The position numbers were made by a program, and so were the translations under genes. From Hymenolepis diminuta (Eukaryota; Platyhelminthes; Cestoda; Cyclophyllidea; Hymenolepididae), in NCBI GenBank assembly GCA_900708905.1, contig CAADRB010000039.1:697599-761598 (forward strand): a stretch of DNA of 64,000 nt, given 5' to 3'. Positions 48,301-61,200 of this stretch are shown here, piece after piece. Numbering within the stretch: the stretch's first letter is position 1; the number at the start of each line of letters is the position of its first letter. Below the pieces are notes generated by a model. That model ran no database searches, was not told where the DNA came from, and saw only the letters and a program-made list of their open reading frames with translations.

Positions 48301-51300
48301 ATTGTTATTTACATAAATCTCACAGGTTCTATACAAATCAGCCGCCATCTAAAGCATTCAACCACATCATTGTGGACCTAATTTCACTAGAATTCCTTAA
48401 TCGTGTACACTTTCTGTTCTACCTGCTATACAGAGACTCAGTCGTATCGGATATCAGTATAAAAAAATCACGGCTGATTTATCTCATTATAAATGTGGAT
48501 CATTAGCAAATGAATTCTCAAGTTTCTTAATAGGAATTTCTTACCCGTATACTTCTGATTTTTCTACAGGTTTGGGACTTAGACAGTCAAATTTGTCAGA
48601 CAACGCTCTCCACAAAGGTCTGCGCTAAAACTCATGGCGACGTGCAGAGTTGCAATTACTCTCCGAATACACGCTCACTTGTCCTCGTCACGGACGAAGC
48701 ATGTCTTGTTCGATTTGATCCCAAGTAGGTTCTAAAAAAGTGTAAATCAAAAGCTGTTTTATTCATAAATTGGAAAAATCATTATAAGTCAATACACATC
48801 TCTTCTTTAATACACCTACTATATTCAAATGTCAGTGATCTGAAATGTCGTTCTTTTCTTTATGAAAATCGATCTGATTCATTTGCATTTCAAATTTATA
48901 GCCAGTTAACAGAGGAAAGAAAATGGAATGAGATCCACCAGTCTTGGGAATATTTTGGAGGATGTCTTTTTAGAAATTCCTCGCAGACTAACTCCTCCAC
49001 AACAATAAATACGAAACCTCGGTGCGCGATAACAAATTCTTTATTCAAAGCATACTATTTTATTTAACAACTTTCATTATCATGGGCTGATGAGTAGATT
49101 ATTTGATAAACAAAGCCATTTAAACTTAATGTAGTCTGATAGAATGTTCTATTATTTTCTATATGAATAAGTGCCATATCCAGTCCGCGCAACTATTTGT
49201 TGGGATTCAGCTAACTTAGACTAAAAGACGTCCCTCGATAAAGCAATTGATCTTGAAGCTAAATGGGAAACCTCAGCCTATTCCAAATCAGAAGACCAGG
49301 ATTTGAGTGAGCAAGAGAGGTGAAGTGTAATAAGAAGAATTGGAAATTGGGGGAAGGGAGAAGAGGCGTCAGCTCAGTATCACTGAAAGCTGATGTAGAA
49401 GCCAAATAAAAATACGCTGAGTTGAGATGGTCGTTTTGTTTCCTTTGCTAGTCAAATAAGCAAAGAATAAGGGACATCCTCTTGTGGGTGGCGTGGTCTA
49501 TATAGGTATTTATCAAGGAACATAATGTAGATAAGGCAATTTAAAATGAACTGAGGTATCAGTTCAGCTCCCCCTATTGGTTCACTCTGCGTACTGGCGC
49601 GTGTTTCAGTTTAGTCCAGCAGGGTTGCAAGCTTATTTCTACTCCGCTTGGGACCTACAATCTGACAATTATGACCAAGCAGTTATGAGAGTTAACCTGG
49701 GTGTCTGATGAAACGTTTGAGACCCACGTAGACAATGCATACATCTGGAATACTACTTATACATTCTCTTCCGCTTGAGGGAGTGGAAGAAAAATTTGGT
49801 CCAAATCATATCGAACCATATTTCGATAATATAGAAGACATAAGATTAACAATTATGTTGCACACTTATAGAGTCGACACGGGAACACCAGAGCTTAAAT
49901 GATGTTACAATTCTATTAATCTATTATGTTTGGAAATTGCAGAGATAGTCTTCTTTGGGAACGTGTTCAAACGCACAAAGTGGCGATTAGCTTCTGCAAA
50001 TACAATGCAACCTTCGACCACCTTATCACGGCAGGCACTGATTCGGCATGTTTTACCTTAACTCCACTTATCCTAATTTTATGAGGTTACTGAATAAATG
50101 AAGTAATATTTTTAGAGCATTCGAGTGTGGAATTTCAACACAGGTCAGTTGGTTTCAGAAATCACAGACGCCCATCAAGGCGAACAGATCACATGCATGT
50201 GTTTTGACCTCACCGAAAAGCGTCTCATAACGGGTGGAAGAGATGGCTACGTGAGAATTTGGAATCATAACTCTGGAGCCTGCCTCAAGGAACTCGAGCC
50301 AAGTAAGTGCATATGCAACTATGTACATGTAATTTGTATATGTCAAATTGATTTGAATAAAAAATACCTTGATAATAGCAACGAAATGCAACATTATAGA
50401 TCTATGTATACAACGACAAATTCCGGATTATTTGTTCATGATAATGCAGTTTCTATTGAAGTGATAAATTTAACTTTATCTATAGACTTTAGAGAGAGAG
50501 TACTAATGATTATTTATCAAAAGATCCAGTAATCTAAAGCAAATTTTCAGTGATTATAGGGTATTGTATCTTCAAATATTACAACAGAATTATTACCTTT
50601 GGTTAGAAGTGATTTCACCTATTTTGATAGTGAAAAATCCGCATCGCCGAGGATGAGAAAATCCTCGTGCTTTTGATGTACTAAAATTGTATTAAGAACG
50701 AGCAGTAAAATGTATTAATTCTGGTTTCAAAATGCGGCTGTATTTTTAATAATATAATTCGTCAATTTTAGAGGCGAAAAATGGAGAAGGCTTCATCATT
50801 TCCGCAGTTGAATGCAAGATCATCGGAACTGGAAGGTAGGAAAGTTGAGTCGTATTTTTGTTATAATCAGCCAAAATGAATACGTTATTATGCATACTGA
50901 CTGCCTTATACCTGGACTTATAAAACGGAAGAGCTAAAGTGAAGAGCAAATCAAATCTCAGAATATTTTCGGGTAATATGGAATTAGTGCTTCTCAGTCT
51001 AAACTGCTTCTTATAAATGGCCTCTGGCCAGAAGTACTTATAATTAGCTATGGATTTTTTAATGACAATCTTCAGAAGATACTGAAATGGTATGACAGAC
51101 TACTCGTATTAATTAATCGATTGGTAAGCTCTGGATAAGATGAACTCACTCAGAAACTGAGAAGAAAAATCTTCTTATCTAATATTTGAGTAAGAACTAG
51201 TGCACAATACTCATTGATAAAAATCTGCTAAACCTGAATTTGAAAAACAAATGAAATGTGACTTGTTCGACATCCAGACTTTATTCTATATTTCTACTTA

Positions 51301-53787
51301 ACCTCGTGGCGGATGCTACACCAATAAGTCTTTTTGCTACACCTAAGTAATCCTTCTAAGCAGTCCAAATAGCCTCTAGCAAAGTCCTCTGTTATCAGTT
51401 TACTCCCCAAATTGGCTAGGCTATGCCCAAAGTAGCAAGATCAAGTACTGCGTTGAGTGGAGAGAGTTCACTGTTCAACTTTATGTGTGTGTCGTCGTCA
51501 AAACCTTATTTATAAAATACAAAACCACGCCAGGCTGCAGGGATCTTGATTGCTGATTGGCTGAGGAGGACTCTGCTCACACATCCGCGCTTGTTCTCTA
51601 CGCGACTGGTTGCATACCGCACTTTCCAAACTGTTCTAGTACACGTGATTCAATCAGCCTTGTTGGCGTTGTGACCTCCACAACCTTAAAATTTTCTTGA
51701 ACTAGCTTACGGTACTCCTTTTCCCTTTCCCTTTTCCCGTGGTAAAAAATTCTCAAATTATTTTGCTTACTATGACTAATACTAATAATATTAATGACAC
51801 TTGTCTATCCAGCATTTTAAGGGCTTACTTAATGTTGTTGAGTTAAATATATCGACATTTTTTTCTTGCATATAATTTACGTATTATTAATGAAAACAAA
51901 AAAATATATGCAGTATTGACCAATGTATTTTCCCTTACTTCCAATATACTTTTTTGTATTGTTGCTCGCATTTTCACCAAAAAAAATAACATAAATTTAA
52001 ATGATAAAGTTTGTTTGCTATGAGAGACAAACGGTCAGTAGGTAAAAGATTTCAAGTAACTCAAATTAATTTTTGTAGATACATCGTTGTGGTTGGATGG
52101 AATTCAAGAATCTCTCTATATCTCGATGACCCCGAAACATTCTGGGATGAATCCAACCGCGAACTTAAGCAATGCTTCCTCCCACCTTGGCGTCATGGCG
52201 AGGACATCTCAATTGGACATCAAGAAGACATTTGTACGATGGCCATCTCACGCTCCTCTGATCTCCTTGCTACTGTCGACTTCACTGGCGAGATCTGTGT
52301 GTGGAATGCTGTCAGTGGACATGTTCTAAAACGCCTGCAACAAACAGGTTAGTAACCTTGAATTATAATCCTTCGTTTTCTGTAATAACTGTGGCATTTT
52401 GATACTCAGACAATCGTAAAGGCAGGAACATTAGTGGCTTAGTGTTTCTCGAAAGTCGAGAGGAGAAGAAGGATGCGGTATGTCTCATATCCTGTGGTCC
52501 ATCAGATGTGATTCATTTTTGGTCCATCCACTCAGATGAACCTGAATTTGCCGCATTTCACCCTGTAATCAATTTTTATTTCTTTTAACTCATTGTCCCA
52601 TTTAGTCATCTATGGAGAATGTGGCTCCAACAAGAATAGCTATTGGGCGAATATATGAAGAAGAAAATCTCTTTGATTCATACTTATTTACTGCGGATGA
52701 AGTAGGGTGGATTCAGGTTTGGAATATCAGAAACTATGCACTTTCGGGCCCGGAAATTAATCAACCTCCAAGTTAGTGCATGCCAGTTTTAACATCTTAA
52801 AAGTTTATTCAACTTAAAAGTAAGCGTAAAGTTGAAATAATTGACCTTTTAAGCTGAATTTAAAGCAGGTACTTTTTTTCTTTTTTATAACACTTGACAA
52901 AGTGAAACGTTTTGATGTTTACAATAAATTATAAGACACCCTGTCTTTCGGTTTAATAGAGCTATATACGTGGAGATGTCACACGGATTCTATTACTGGC
53001 ATTGAAGTAATCAATGACAGGAAGTTACTGGTGACCACATCATCGGATTTTTGTGCCCGTCTGTGGACATGGCAAGGATGCTTCATAGGCACATTTGGGC
53101 AGCCAAGTGCGTGGAATATTCCTCAGGTCATTTCTATGGCGACTAGTCAGATGGGACCATTTGACGTTCTGGTTTATCCTCAAACCCACATCGTACCCGA
53201 GTATCGAAACATCACTGGTAATATACCCCAGAAAAATCCTGATGTACCATCAAGCAGAAGATGGGGAGATGTGGACTTCGAAAATTACTCGAAAAAATTA
53301 TTTGGCGAAATATCGGTATTAAAGTCTATGTGTTTTATATTTGAGGCCATTAACGAAATAACATAAATCGTTTTTTAGTCAAAGCACAAAGAAATTAATA
53401 ATATTATTGAAAATGCTATACAAAATCCTGAGAAACTATACACAGAAGCGAAGATCAGCAAGTGAGATATTTATATAATAACAAATTTCATATCATCATT
53501 TCAAAAGATAGACATTCAGTTATTTGTAATCTTTGATTATATTTAGAGCCGATTGTTCCGTATCAATTAAAACTGGTTTGTCGCTAAAAGAATCGCATCT
53601 GAGAATATTTAACAAGCTTTTAGTCTCCCCATTGGATCCGGAGATACCCATTAAAAGGCCTCAGAAATACACAGATCCAGAACTAGTAGCGGAAGATATT
53701 GAAGCCGCCAAACTAGACGAAGGGATGGCATCACCGCGATTATCTTTTGAGCAGCGCAATGTATCTCAACAGCGTCCAATATTTTGA
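42379..53787 (+). CDS. EF-hand-like and WD-repeat protein, WDR49/WDR64 family
   Basis: Probable axonemal or sperm scaffold protein. Exons: 42379-42522, 42559-42687, 42726-42947, 42989-43137, 43186-43278, 44999-45212, 45414-45483, 46408-46494, 47409-47594, 47636-47678, 47782-47887, 48570-48724, 48902-49021, 49943-50045, 50116-50302, 50772-50835, 52079-52347, 52410-52564, 52606-52771, 52960-53315, 53379-53461, 53547-53787, giving 3342 nt or 1113 aa, with every phase closing. The N-terminus has an EF-hand-like segment (FDKIDVKASGYITWDD) whose loop lacks the usual acidic residue at position 3 and ends in Asp, so calcium binding is doubtful. WD repeats follow: GVLSIWTRD, NALIWGDSNG, ITGGMDRVIRIWNP, SSDSCIMVWDLDS, SIRVWNFNTG, ITGGRDGYVRIWNHNSG, GEICVWNAVSG, GWIQVWNIRN, FCARLWTW. 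This EF-hand plus double-propeller layout is that of WDR49/WDR64 and the Drosophila Y-linked WDY protein; which member is unclear. Exon 14 appears to use a GC donor. Six introns are 36-48 nt. Confidence 0.85.
43279..44998. other. Large intron of the WD-repeat gene
   Basis: No gene seen. A purine-rich, GC-richer block at about 44500-44870 differs from the AT-rich surroundings and may be an old repeat of unknown type. Confidence 0.45.
48119..48175. repeat. Imperfect inverted repeat (fold-back) in an intron
   Basis: AAGTTGAACATCCAAGTA near the left is mirrored by TACTTGGATGT and then CTACTTGGTTCAACTT to the right, so the strand can fold into a hairpin with interruptions. It lies in the intron between exons 11 and 12 of the WD-repeat gene and has no obvious element boundaries. 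Confidence 0.5.
49022..49942. other. Intron 13 of the WD-repeat gene
   Basis: Contains a GC-richer block at about 49180-49780 with no open frame of note and no recognised family; possibly an old transposable-element fragment. Confidence 0.4.
50836..52078. other. Intron 16 of the WD-repeat gene
   Basis: Contains a sharply GC-richer block at about 51300-51720 (direct visual contrast with the AT-rich sides). No coding potential or element ends recognised. Likely an interspersed repeat insertion. Confidence 0.4.
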
Positions 53788-53843
53788 CATCAGGTTAATT
53801 CCTCCAGGATATCACACATTAACTTTGAAAATGTATTATGAAA

Positions 53844-53849
53844 ATAAAG
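53844..53849 (+). terminator. Poly(A) signal of the WD-repeat gene
   Basis: AATAAA 57 nt after the stop codon at 53787, followed by a T-rich stretch; consistent with a very short 3'UTR. Confidence 0.8.
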
Positions 53850-55240
53850 ACAATTTAATGTTTTTATTATAACGTTGAGGTCTATCGGTCTGTCGCAAAA
53901 GTTGAATAGATGGAATAAGTCAAGTCACTCATGTCGTCAGATCAGTTCGGAGGTGACGGACAAGCCACCCCTATTTATTAATAAGAAAATTAGGTCTATG
54001 TACAAAACATTTCTTCATTAGACGTCAGTCATGTTTCGTTGTCGGAGTCTCGGTGTGATGATAGACACCTGTTTAGGTATCTATGTGCAAACACACGGCG
54101 GACCGCCTGTGAACACTGTAGTTAAGATCTTATCGCCAGCCAATCATTTCTTATCGCTAGGTGATGGCAGACTTCTGCTGGCTATAGCAGTTTTCTTGTC
54201 AAACTAAAATATATAAATGATGAGGGGGACGGAGATAAAACTTTAATTTAAGAAAAGTTTGAAAGACATAGTCGTACATAACAAACATAATAGCAACTTT
54301 TACCTATGCTCTCCTCCGTCTCACTTTTCGTAATTTAGATCTTATATCGAATTGAAAATGCTGTTTCAGCTATTTCGTGTTGCTGAGATAAATTACAACC
54401 ACAATCGAAACATTAAATTCAAATTAATATTAATTTATGTGCAAGTTATATAATATACATGTATCCATTATACATTGTGTGCACAAATTCACAACATGTA
54501 CCTTGGTTGGAAAAGAGAAAAGATCTCTTTTGTTTTGTCTTTCAACCTAACGATTCGTATCTTCTCTAAATTTTGAATCCGATTACAATGTGCACTTAAA
54601 AGAAATTTAGAGAAACTGGCAGGTCGGTCTTAAAATATTAACAATCTTTCGGCGCTTATTTTTCGTGAAATCCAATAAAAACAAAATTTATAAGAGTGGA
54701 AATAATAATATTAATATTTACACATATATCTGTAGAGACGGGATTAGTTAAGTTTTCGACAACAAAGATACTGTTAGAATATTTAAAATATCATATAACC
54801 CTATTTCTTGAATGTTAGCTTAGAATACACTTATTAGTTAAAAGATAAATGATCTCAGTTTCACCGGTTAGAGTAAAGATTAACACCTAAAAGTGAATAA
54901 ATACATTAACTCAACGAAAATAATTTTGTGAAACTGTTATTTGTGGAATCTTTCCATGACGCATTGTTTTATCAAACAAGATACTGCTGCGCATTTCGAT
55001 TAGGCCGTTATGAGTCGCTAGGATTTTGTTGTCTTCGAAGTGTTTTCTAAGCATTTTTGTCAAAATGACTGACTCTAGTACACGTAGTCAGTCTCTGCGC
55101 GAAAGCAAGTTTCTTCTTCTGTAAACTCTATTGGCCTATTTGGCTAGTTTATTTACAATATATTTTATAGTTGTTTTTTTATTCTCATTTTCTTGCAGTT
55201 TATTGGTTTTATTTTTATAAATAAAGGCGCTGATTCGAAA
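53850..55240. other. Intergenic region and 5' flank of KLHL12
   Basis: A GC-richer block lies at about 53880-54190, followed by AT-rich sequence. A strong pyrimidine-rich acceptor (TTTTCTTGCAG, ending 55198) is 42 nt upstream of the KLHL12 ATG. It could receive a 5'UTR exon or a spliced leader. No promoter motif recognised. Confidence 0.45.
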
Positions 55241-58200
55241 ATGCATTCTATAAATGCTTTCGCGAAAATGAACGCCTTTCGTAAACGCGGACAGTTATGC
55301 GACGTTGTTGTAAAAGTTGGTGGACGAGTCTTTCCTGCCCATCGTGTTGTTTTAGCTGCTTCGAGTGATTACTTTGGAGCAATGTTTTCGAACGGAGTAT
55401 GCTTAGGTTACAACTAGATATTTATTTGTTCGAAGTCAAGTTGAGTTAATTTATTTGTGTTGTTAAGATGGCTGAATCGGAACAATTGGAAATAGAACTA
55501 AAATCTGTATCAGCGGACGTAATGGAAGCATTACTGGATTTCGTCTACACCGGTCAGGTGAAAGTAAGTATGGAAAATGTCCAGGAATTGCTTCCAGCCG
55601 CAAGTCTTGTTCAAATGGAAGGCGTCAAAAGCGTCTGCTCAGCCTTCCTTCTCGGTCAAGTGGAAGCCTCAAACGTTCTTGGAATCAGAAGATTCGCTGA
55701 GTTGCACAGTTGTACAGATCTTGAAGTTTTTGCAAAGAACTATGCCGCACATAACTTTGAAACGGTTTTCGAGTTCGAGGAATTTCTTCTCATGAATGCA
55801 GATGAACTCATCGAACTTCTTAGTCGTGAGGATCTCCATGTAAATATACAGATTCTCTTTATCGTTTGTATTAAGTTTATTCATTTTTCTCTTTGATTTT
55901 TTTGCAATGTTCCATTTGGCCAGGGTGGCCTTGTTAACTTCATTATCTTTCCTGGGAAATATTTCCATAATTATATTTTTCCCCTATTTTTTTCCATCAT
56001 TTCTTATGAAAATGTTCTTTACACTAAATATCTAACAATATCTGCCTATTTTTTCTGACCGTTTTACTCACAAGGGTTGAAATATCTTATAACTTTTTGC
56101 TTTCTCGAGTTATTATCAGTGGTATACTGAAACCTTTAATATACCACATGGTAGACCTAGTAATGACCAAATTCTAAATATGAATATAGTTGCATTTTTC
56201 ACCTAGTTCTTTTTTAATGTTTTCGAAGTCGAGATCTTTTTTGTGGTGATGGTTAGCACATATTAACTTTTCTGAACTTGAAAATGAGAAATCCTTATCA
56301 ATTTGTCGCCCCTTCTTGGCATCTTTCTCTTTGAGTGATATTGACTTAGGTAAGTGAGAGTTCAAAACAGGTTTAGTTTGTACATCATTTTCCCTTCATA
56401 TATTTGGGCACATGAATTTCCCCTTTTTCTGATTACTTGAAACTCATTATGTATGAGATGCAAAATATTAAACCTCCTATTTAATTATCTTTTGAACCCA
56501 GGATTGACTATTCAGTTGGCATAGGCGTTTACAATGTCTGCATTATCAGCTCGACTTCTTCACTGATTGTGGTCAACCACTTTGGGAAAAGAATCACGCA
56601 AATAAGTTATAACTTACCCTCATTGTGTTTCACAGCTCTTTTACAGGATTTGCTTTGAAAGGTTTCTTCATGTTTTGTTGTTCAACCTGTCCTAAAAAAG
56701 ATGGTGATTAGATATTCCATTGAAATGTACCATTCATAGAATTCATCTAGTGCTAGTTGAAGCACCTTGATTATATTTCTACTTTGATATGATTGCCAAG
56801 TTGTTTCTTTTTAATACTACCTTTGATTTCTTTGAAATAGATTGAGAGTGAGGAGACAGCCTACAATGCTGTTATTCGGTGGGTCTACTACGATGAACCA
56901 AATCGAGCCGTCCACCTCCCGAATCTCCTCAATTATGTTCGACTTGCCATAATGTCCGTTCGATTCCTCACTGACGTGGTCGACAATGAGGTAAGACTGC
57001 TCTCTACGCCATTTTGCATTTGCATATTTAATTGATTTTGCTGGGGACTTATTGAAGTGGATTTCTTGCATTCGTATCTGTTATCTAGTTATTTATGGAC
57101 ATGTTTTAATGTATCAGTATCTCATTCCTATATCTTCAAGTGCCATGGGCGATCTCTATTCACTTTTTTGGATTCGTAGTAGTGGAATAGAACAATATGG
57201 GAAGCTTCATATTGGATTCCCTCTGGTCAAAAGTAGTAGAATAATTAATCTCTCTCATGCACTTATCAGTGATAGGAATGAGGTGCATTGACCAACATGT
57301 GCATAAATTTATAAATCGTTTCCCACCAGTGCACTTCTAATGATAGGAATGGCCAGCTACACTGTTTAATATTGTTCAATGGGAAGTTTTTTTCACTAGA
57401 CTACACTTTGTCCAAGATGGGTGTTGAAAAACACTTCATATCAATTTGGCTTAGGATTTAAACAGTTGCTTTTTATGTTCAGATATTAAGACCAGTACTT
57501 GGTTTCATTTAAATGAGCAAATGATCTCTGTGCCAAAATTTTGGTACCTAGTAGTATTTATAATATAGGGCAAAGTGAAAAAGAATTGGATTTGGGGCAG
57601 TGTGACCTCTTCAAGTTTGACAATCTTAAAACATTACTACTGGAGCTACTGTGTCCATGTATATGTGCATTTTGCATCTAAAACACCATTTATTAAATTC
57701 TAATGTAATTGTTTTCATTCGCAAATCTTCATAGAATTACTTTGCATTGTCTTATCACAGGTAGAGGCCAAGAATGGGGTAGGAATAAATTTATATAAGG
57801 GAATCTTCAGTAATGTTAAACATCGCTATTGAAGACCGTAGTTTTTTGACTGATTTCTAAACATTGATTTTTTGCCGCACTATTTGCGCTATCCTGGCCA
57901 GTTGCGCAAAGGACTCTAGTGTCCAATAGGTTCGGTTAGAGTCGCAAGCAAATGATCGAAATCTGCGTCGTCAGATCTTTTAACAACCATTTTGTTATCT
58001 TATTAGCCTATATTTACATCCAGTCGATCGCTTTTGCTATCTTTTCCACCAGAGTTCGGGAGTTTATTTCAATAAGCACTAATGTGACTGCTTAAGTAGT
58101 GTCTCCTTTAAAGTAATTTCTTCATTCTATGTCTCAAAGGGAACTGATGAAAATTTATGAGTGTTTCTATCTCAGATAAATGCCACAAGGTTAAAATCAT

Positions 58201-61200
58201 GTCCATATTATTTTCATTACCTACCACTAGGAACAGTAAGACAATTCAAAATGTTGAATAAGGAATATGGATGGGTAAAAAAAGGATGAAAGTTCTAACT
58301 ATTAAAAATTCTTTATCTGGATTGTAGATTCATCAAGCTATCTACTTTTTGCCTAAAATATTGGAGCAATGTTTTATCATTAAAAAGTCCAAGCTTAGAG
58401 TTCTAACCACAATATTCCAAACTAGAATAAATAAGGTTAAAATTTAACTGACTTCTATGTTTACTTAATTGATGGTGGGTTGGGCTGAGTGCTCTCGGGT
58501 AGCATCGGCTTCTCAGAATAATTTTATCGAAATTCACAAGTTACACTGACGATTAATTACTTGCGGACATTCGTATTTATGATGCAAGTGATCGGAATAA
58601 ATATCCTTTTCAACCTTTCTCAGAGATATTAAATCATTATTTATTGTGTGAAAATTAGCGAGATACTTAATAAGCAGAATCTGAAATAAGAAATTAAATC
58701 TTTTCGAGCTCTTAGGTTTTATCTATTTTTCTCTCTAGGACAACTGAATCACTATCCGTTATTGTTGTTTTGAATAAGAATTCTGTTTCATTGTTGAATC
58801 TTGAAAGTAAGGGCTGTAGAATTTACACCTATATGACATTAAGGTACAAAGTAAATGACAAATTCTCAAGTGTATAACTTTGTCCAGCTGTCGAAAATAG
58901 TATATATCTATTTTTGACCTAACGGCGTAGCGTGCTTGTCTGCTAGGTCTAAACTCTAAGCTCATTGAAGCACATCCAGTGAGCTGTATGACCAATCACA
59001 CTGGTCATTATCTGTATGAAGTTGTCTTATAGAAATGTTTACGTTTGAGAATTTTAAATCATTTTCTAGAGTAACTTATTGTTATTTTTGTTCTTCAGTG
59101 TCTTATTCGTCAATCGCTTGAGTGTCGTGATCTAGTAGACGAGGCAAAACGTTTTCACCTTCGACCCGATCTCCGCTCCCAGATGCGTCAGCGACGTTTT
59201 CATCAACGTGATGGTGGAGACGAATACCTCGTAGTGATTGGGGGCTTCGGCTCCTATCAGAGTCCCTCCGATTCCGTGGAAATGTTCAATCCACGTACTA
59301 GAGAGTGGAGTGAGTTACCTGTAAGCTGTTCTAATTATTCCTGCTACTGATTAACAATAAGTAGTTACTAATTTTCAACTGCGCTCGTAGAATCTCCCCA
59401 TAAGCTACCGGTACGTGGCAGCTTGCTCATTGGGTACTTGTGTTTATGTGATCGGTGGTTTTGATGGAGGTGAACGTCTCAATACTGTGGGCCTATTGGA
59501 TGTGGCACAAAGGGAGGATGGTTGGAGATGGCTTGCTCCTATGCACTACAAACGGGGTCTCTCGGCTGCCTGCACTCATAAGGGTAAGGTTCTTCCTACA
59601 TAGTTATGTTATTTCTATGTGCTGTATGGGGTAGTGGTATTATAGTTATGGGAGTGGGTCAACTACCTATCTCAAGTGTCCACTATTTAGATATGGCGGT
59701 AAACTAAACCCGTTTATTTAGAACTGTGCGTCTAGACAGATTCAACAGGCCAACAACAGTAAGTGTCTGACCGGATGGAGAGCATTAAATTAAATAGCTA
59801 TGGATAAGATCATGGTTCCGCATTTTAGGTCTGATCTACGTCTGCGGTGGCTTCGACGGCCACACCAGACTTAGAGCTCTAGAAGTCTATCATCCGAAGA
59901 TCGACGAGTGGCGAGTTCTTGAGGAGATGACTACTGCAAGGGAAGGAGCTGGTTTAGTTGTTGCGGATGATACACTCTACTGTCTCGGTGGATATGATGG
60001 CTTTCAACTCCTCAATAGTATGGAAGCGTAAGTGCTCTCATTCTTTCCTGAGATACTCTTCGCAAATGTTCATCTTTTCCTTTCGTTTTCCTTTTGCAGC
60101 TTTGATCTGCGTCGAGGAACGTGGAGTCAGTGTAAGCCGATGTATATGCGACGATCAGGGGCCGGTTGCGCTGTGATTGTTGACACGCTTTACGTTTGCG
60201 GTGGTTACGGTGGCCCAGAGGGGAGAGGTCCTCTCCATTTGGACACTGTGGAAGCCTATAACACACGTCTTGCTCAGTGGACCCTAGTCGCCAATATGAA
60301 TGTCCCTCGGTGCTATGTTGGGGCCTGTCAACTTGCCGGCAGAGTCTATGTAGCTGCCGGGTTAGTCTCTTTCCCTTTATTATGCTAAATTTTATTTTCA
60401 AGCGTGTATGTAAGTAATTAGTGGTCTGCAGATACAAGTTAGACTTGGAAGTGTACATCTACCAATATTTTATTGGGAAGAAGAGAACAACATTTCCGAG
60501 TTTCGGTTCTAAAACAAACAAAGCCCAAAGTCGTGCGGTGTATTTTATGAAGTCTGATCTAACTAAGTCAACTGAGGAACATCTTATAAATAAGGCAAGT
60601 TAATATGAAAGGACATAAAGTCTACGAGATGTTCGGAAGATTAATATGGAAATCAAGAAGCTTTACATAACAGCCATTAATCTCCAACTTGCAGGGAACC
60701 TGAAGATGATTATATCTCGACTCACTAGCTTTCCTGATGGTCAACGCTCTGTGTTCCTATGTGCACGCTTCCGTACTGGTGAGACTGATACTCCAGTTCA
60801 CTTCCGATTCCTCAGTATCGACGTGCTTGGTGGCCCCTTGTTCCAGTGATTTCATGGGCCTATAAGTCTGATAAATGTTACAGGATGAATCACTACGTCA
60901 TTACTATTTCCTAGAATTTAACTTTATCCTGCGATGATCTCAAGTTCCCTTACAGAACCGTAGTGCGTTCTCCAGTTGTTTATTTTAATTATCGGGATAA
61001 GCTAATTAAGTGGACCTCGAGTGAACGTCACCTAACTCTGCAGTGACCTCAATTCCCCACAGTTATGTCCGAAACCATTTCTATCTGTTTATTCTTCTAT
61101 TCTTTTCCCTTGAAGCTACACAAACACGAACCAAACATTTATCTGTTCCTACGCTTATTCGTCCCCTTCTCCATCGTACTCTCTCGATTCTTCATCGCGG

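Noticed and set aside
55065..55121. Short peptide start (MTDSSTRSQSLRESK) upstream of KLHL12 as a first coding exon
   Set aside because: The only nearby donor leaves a phase that breaks the frame of the BTB exon; it may be 5'UTR or unrelated.
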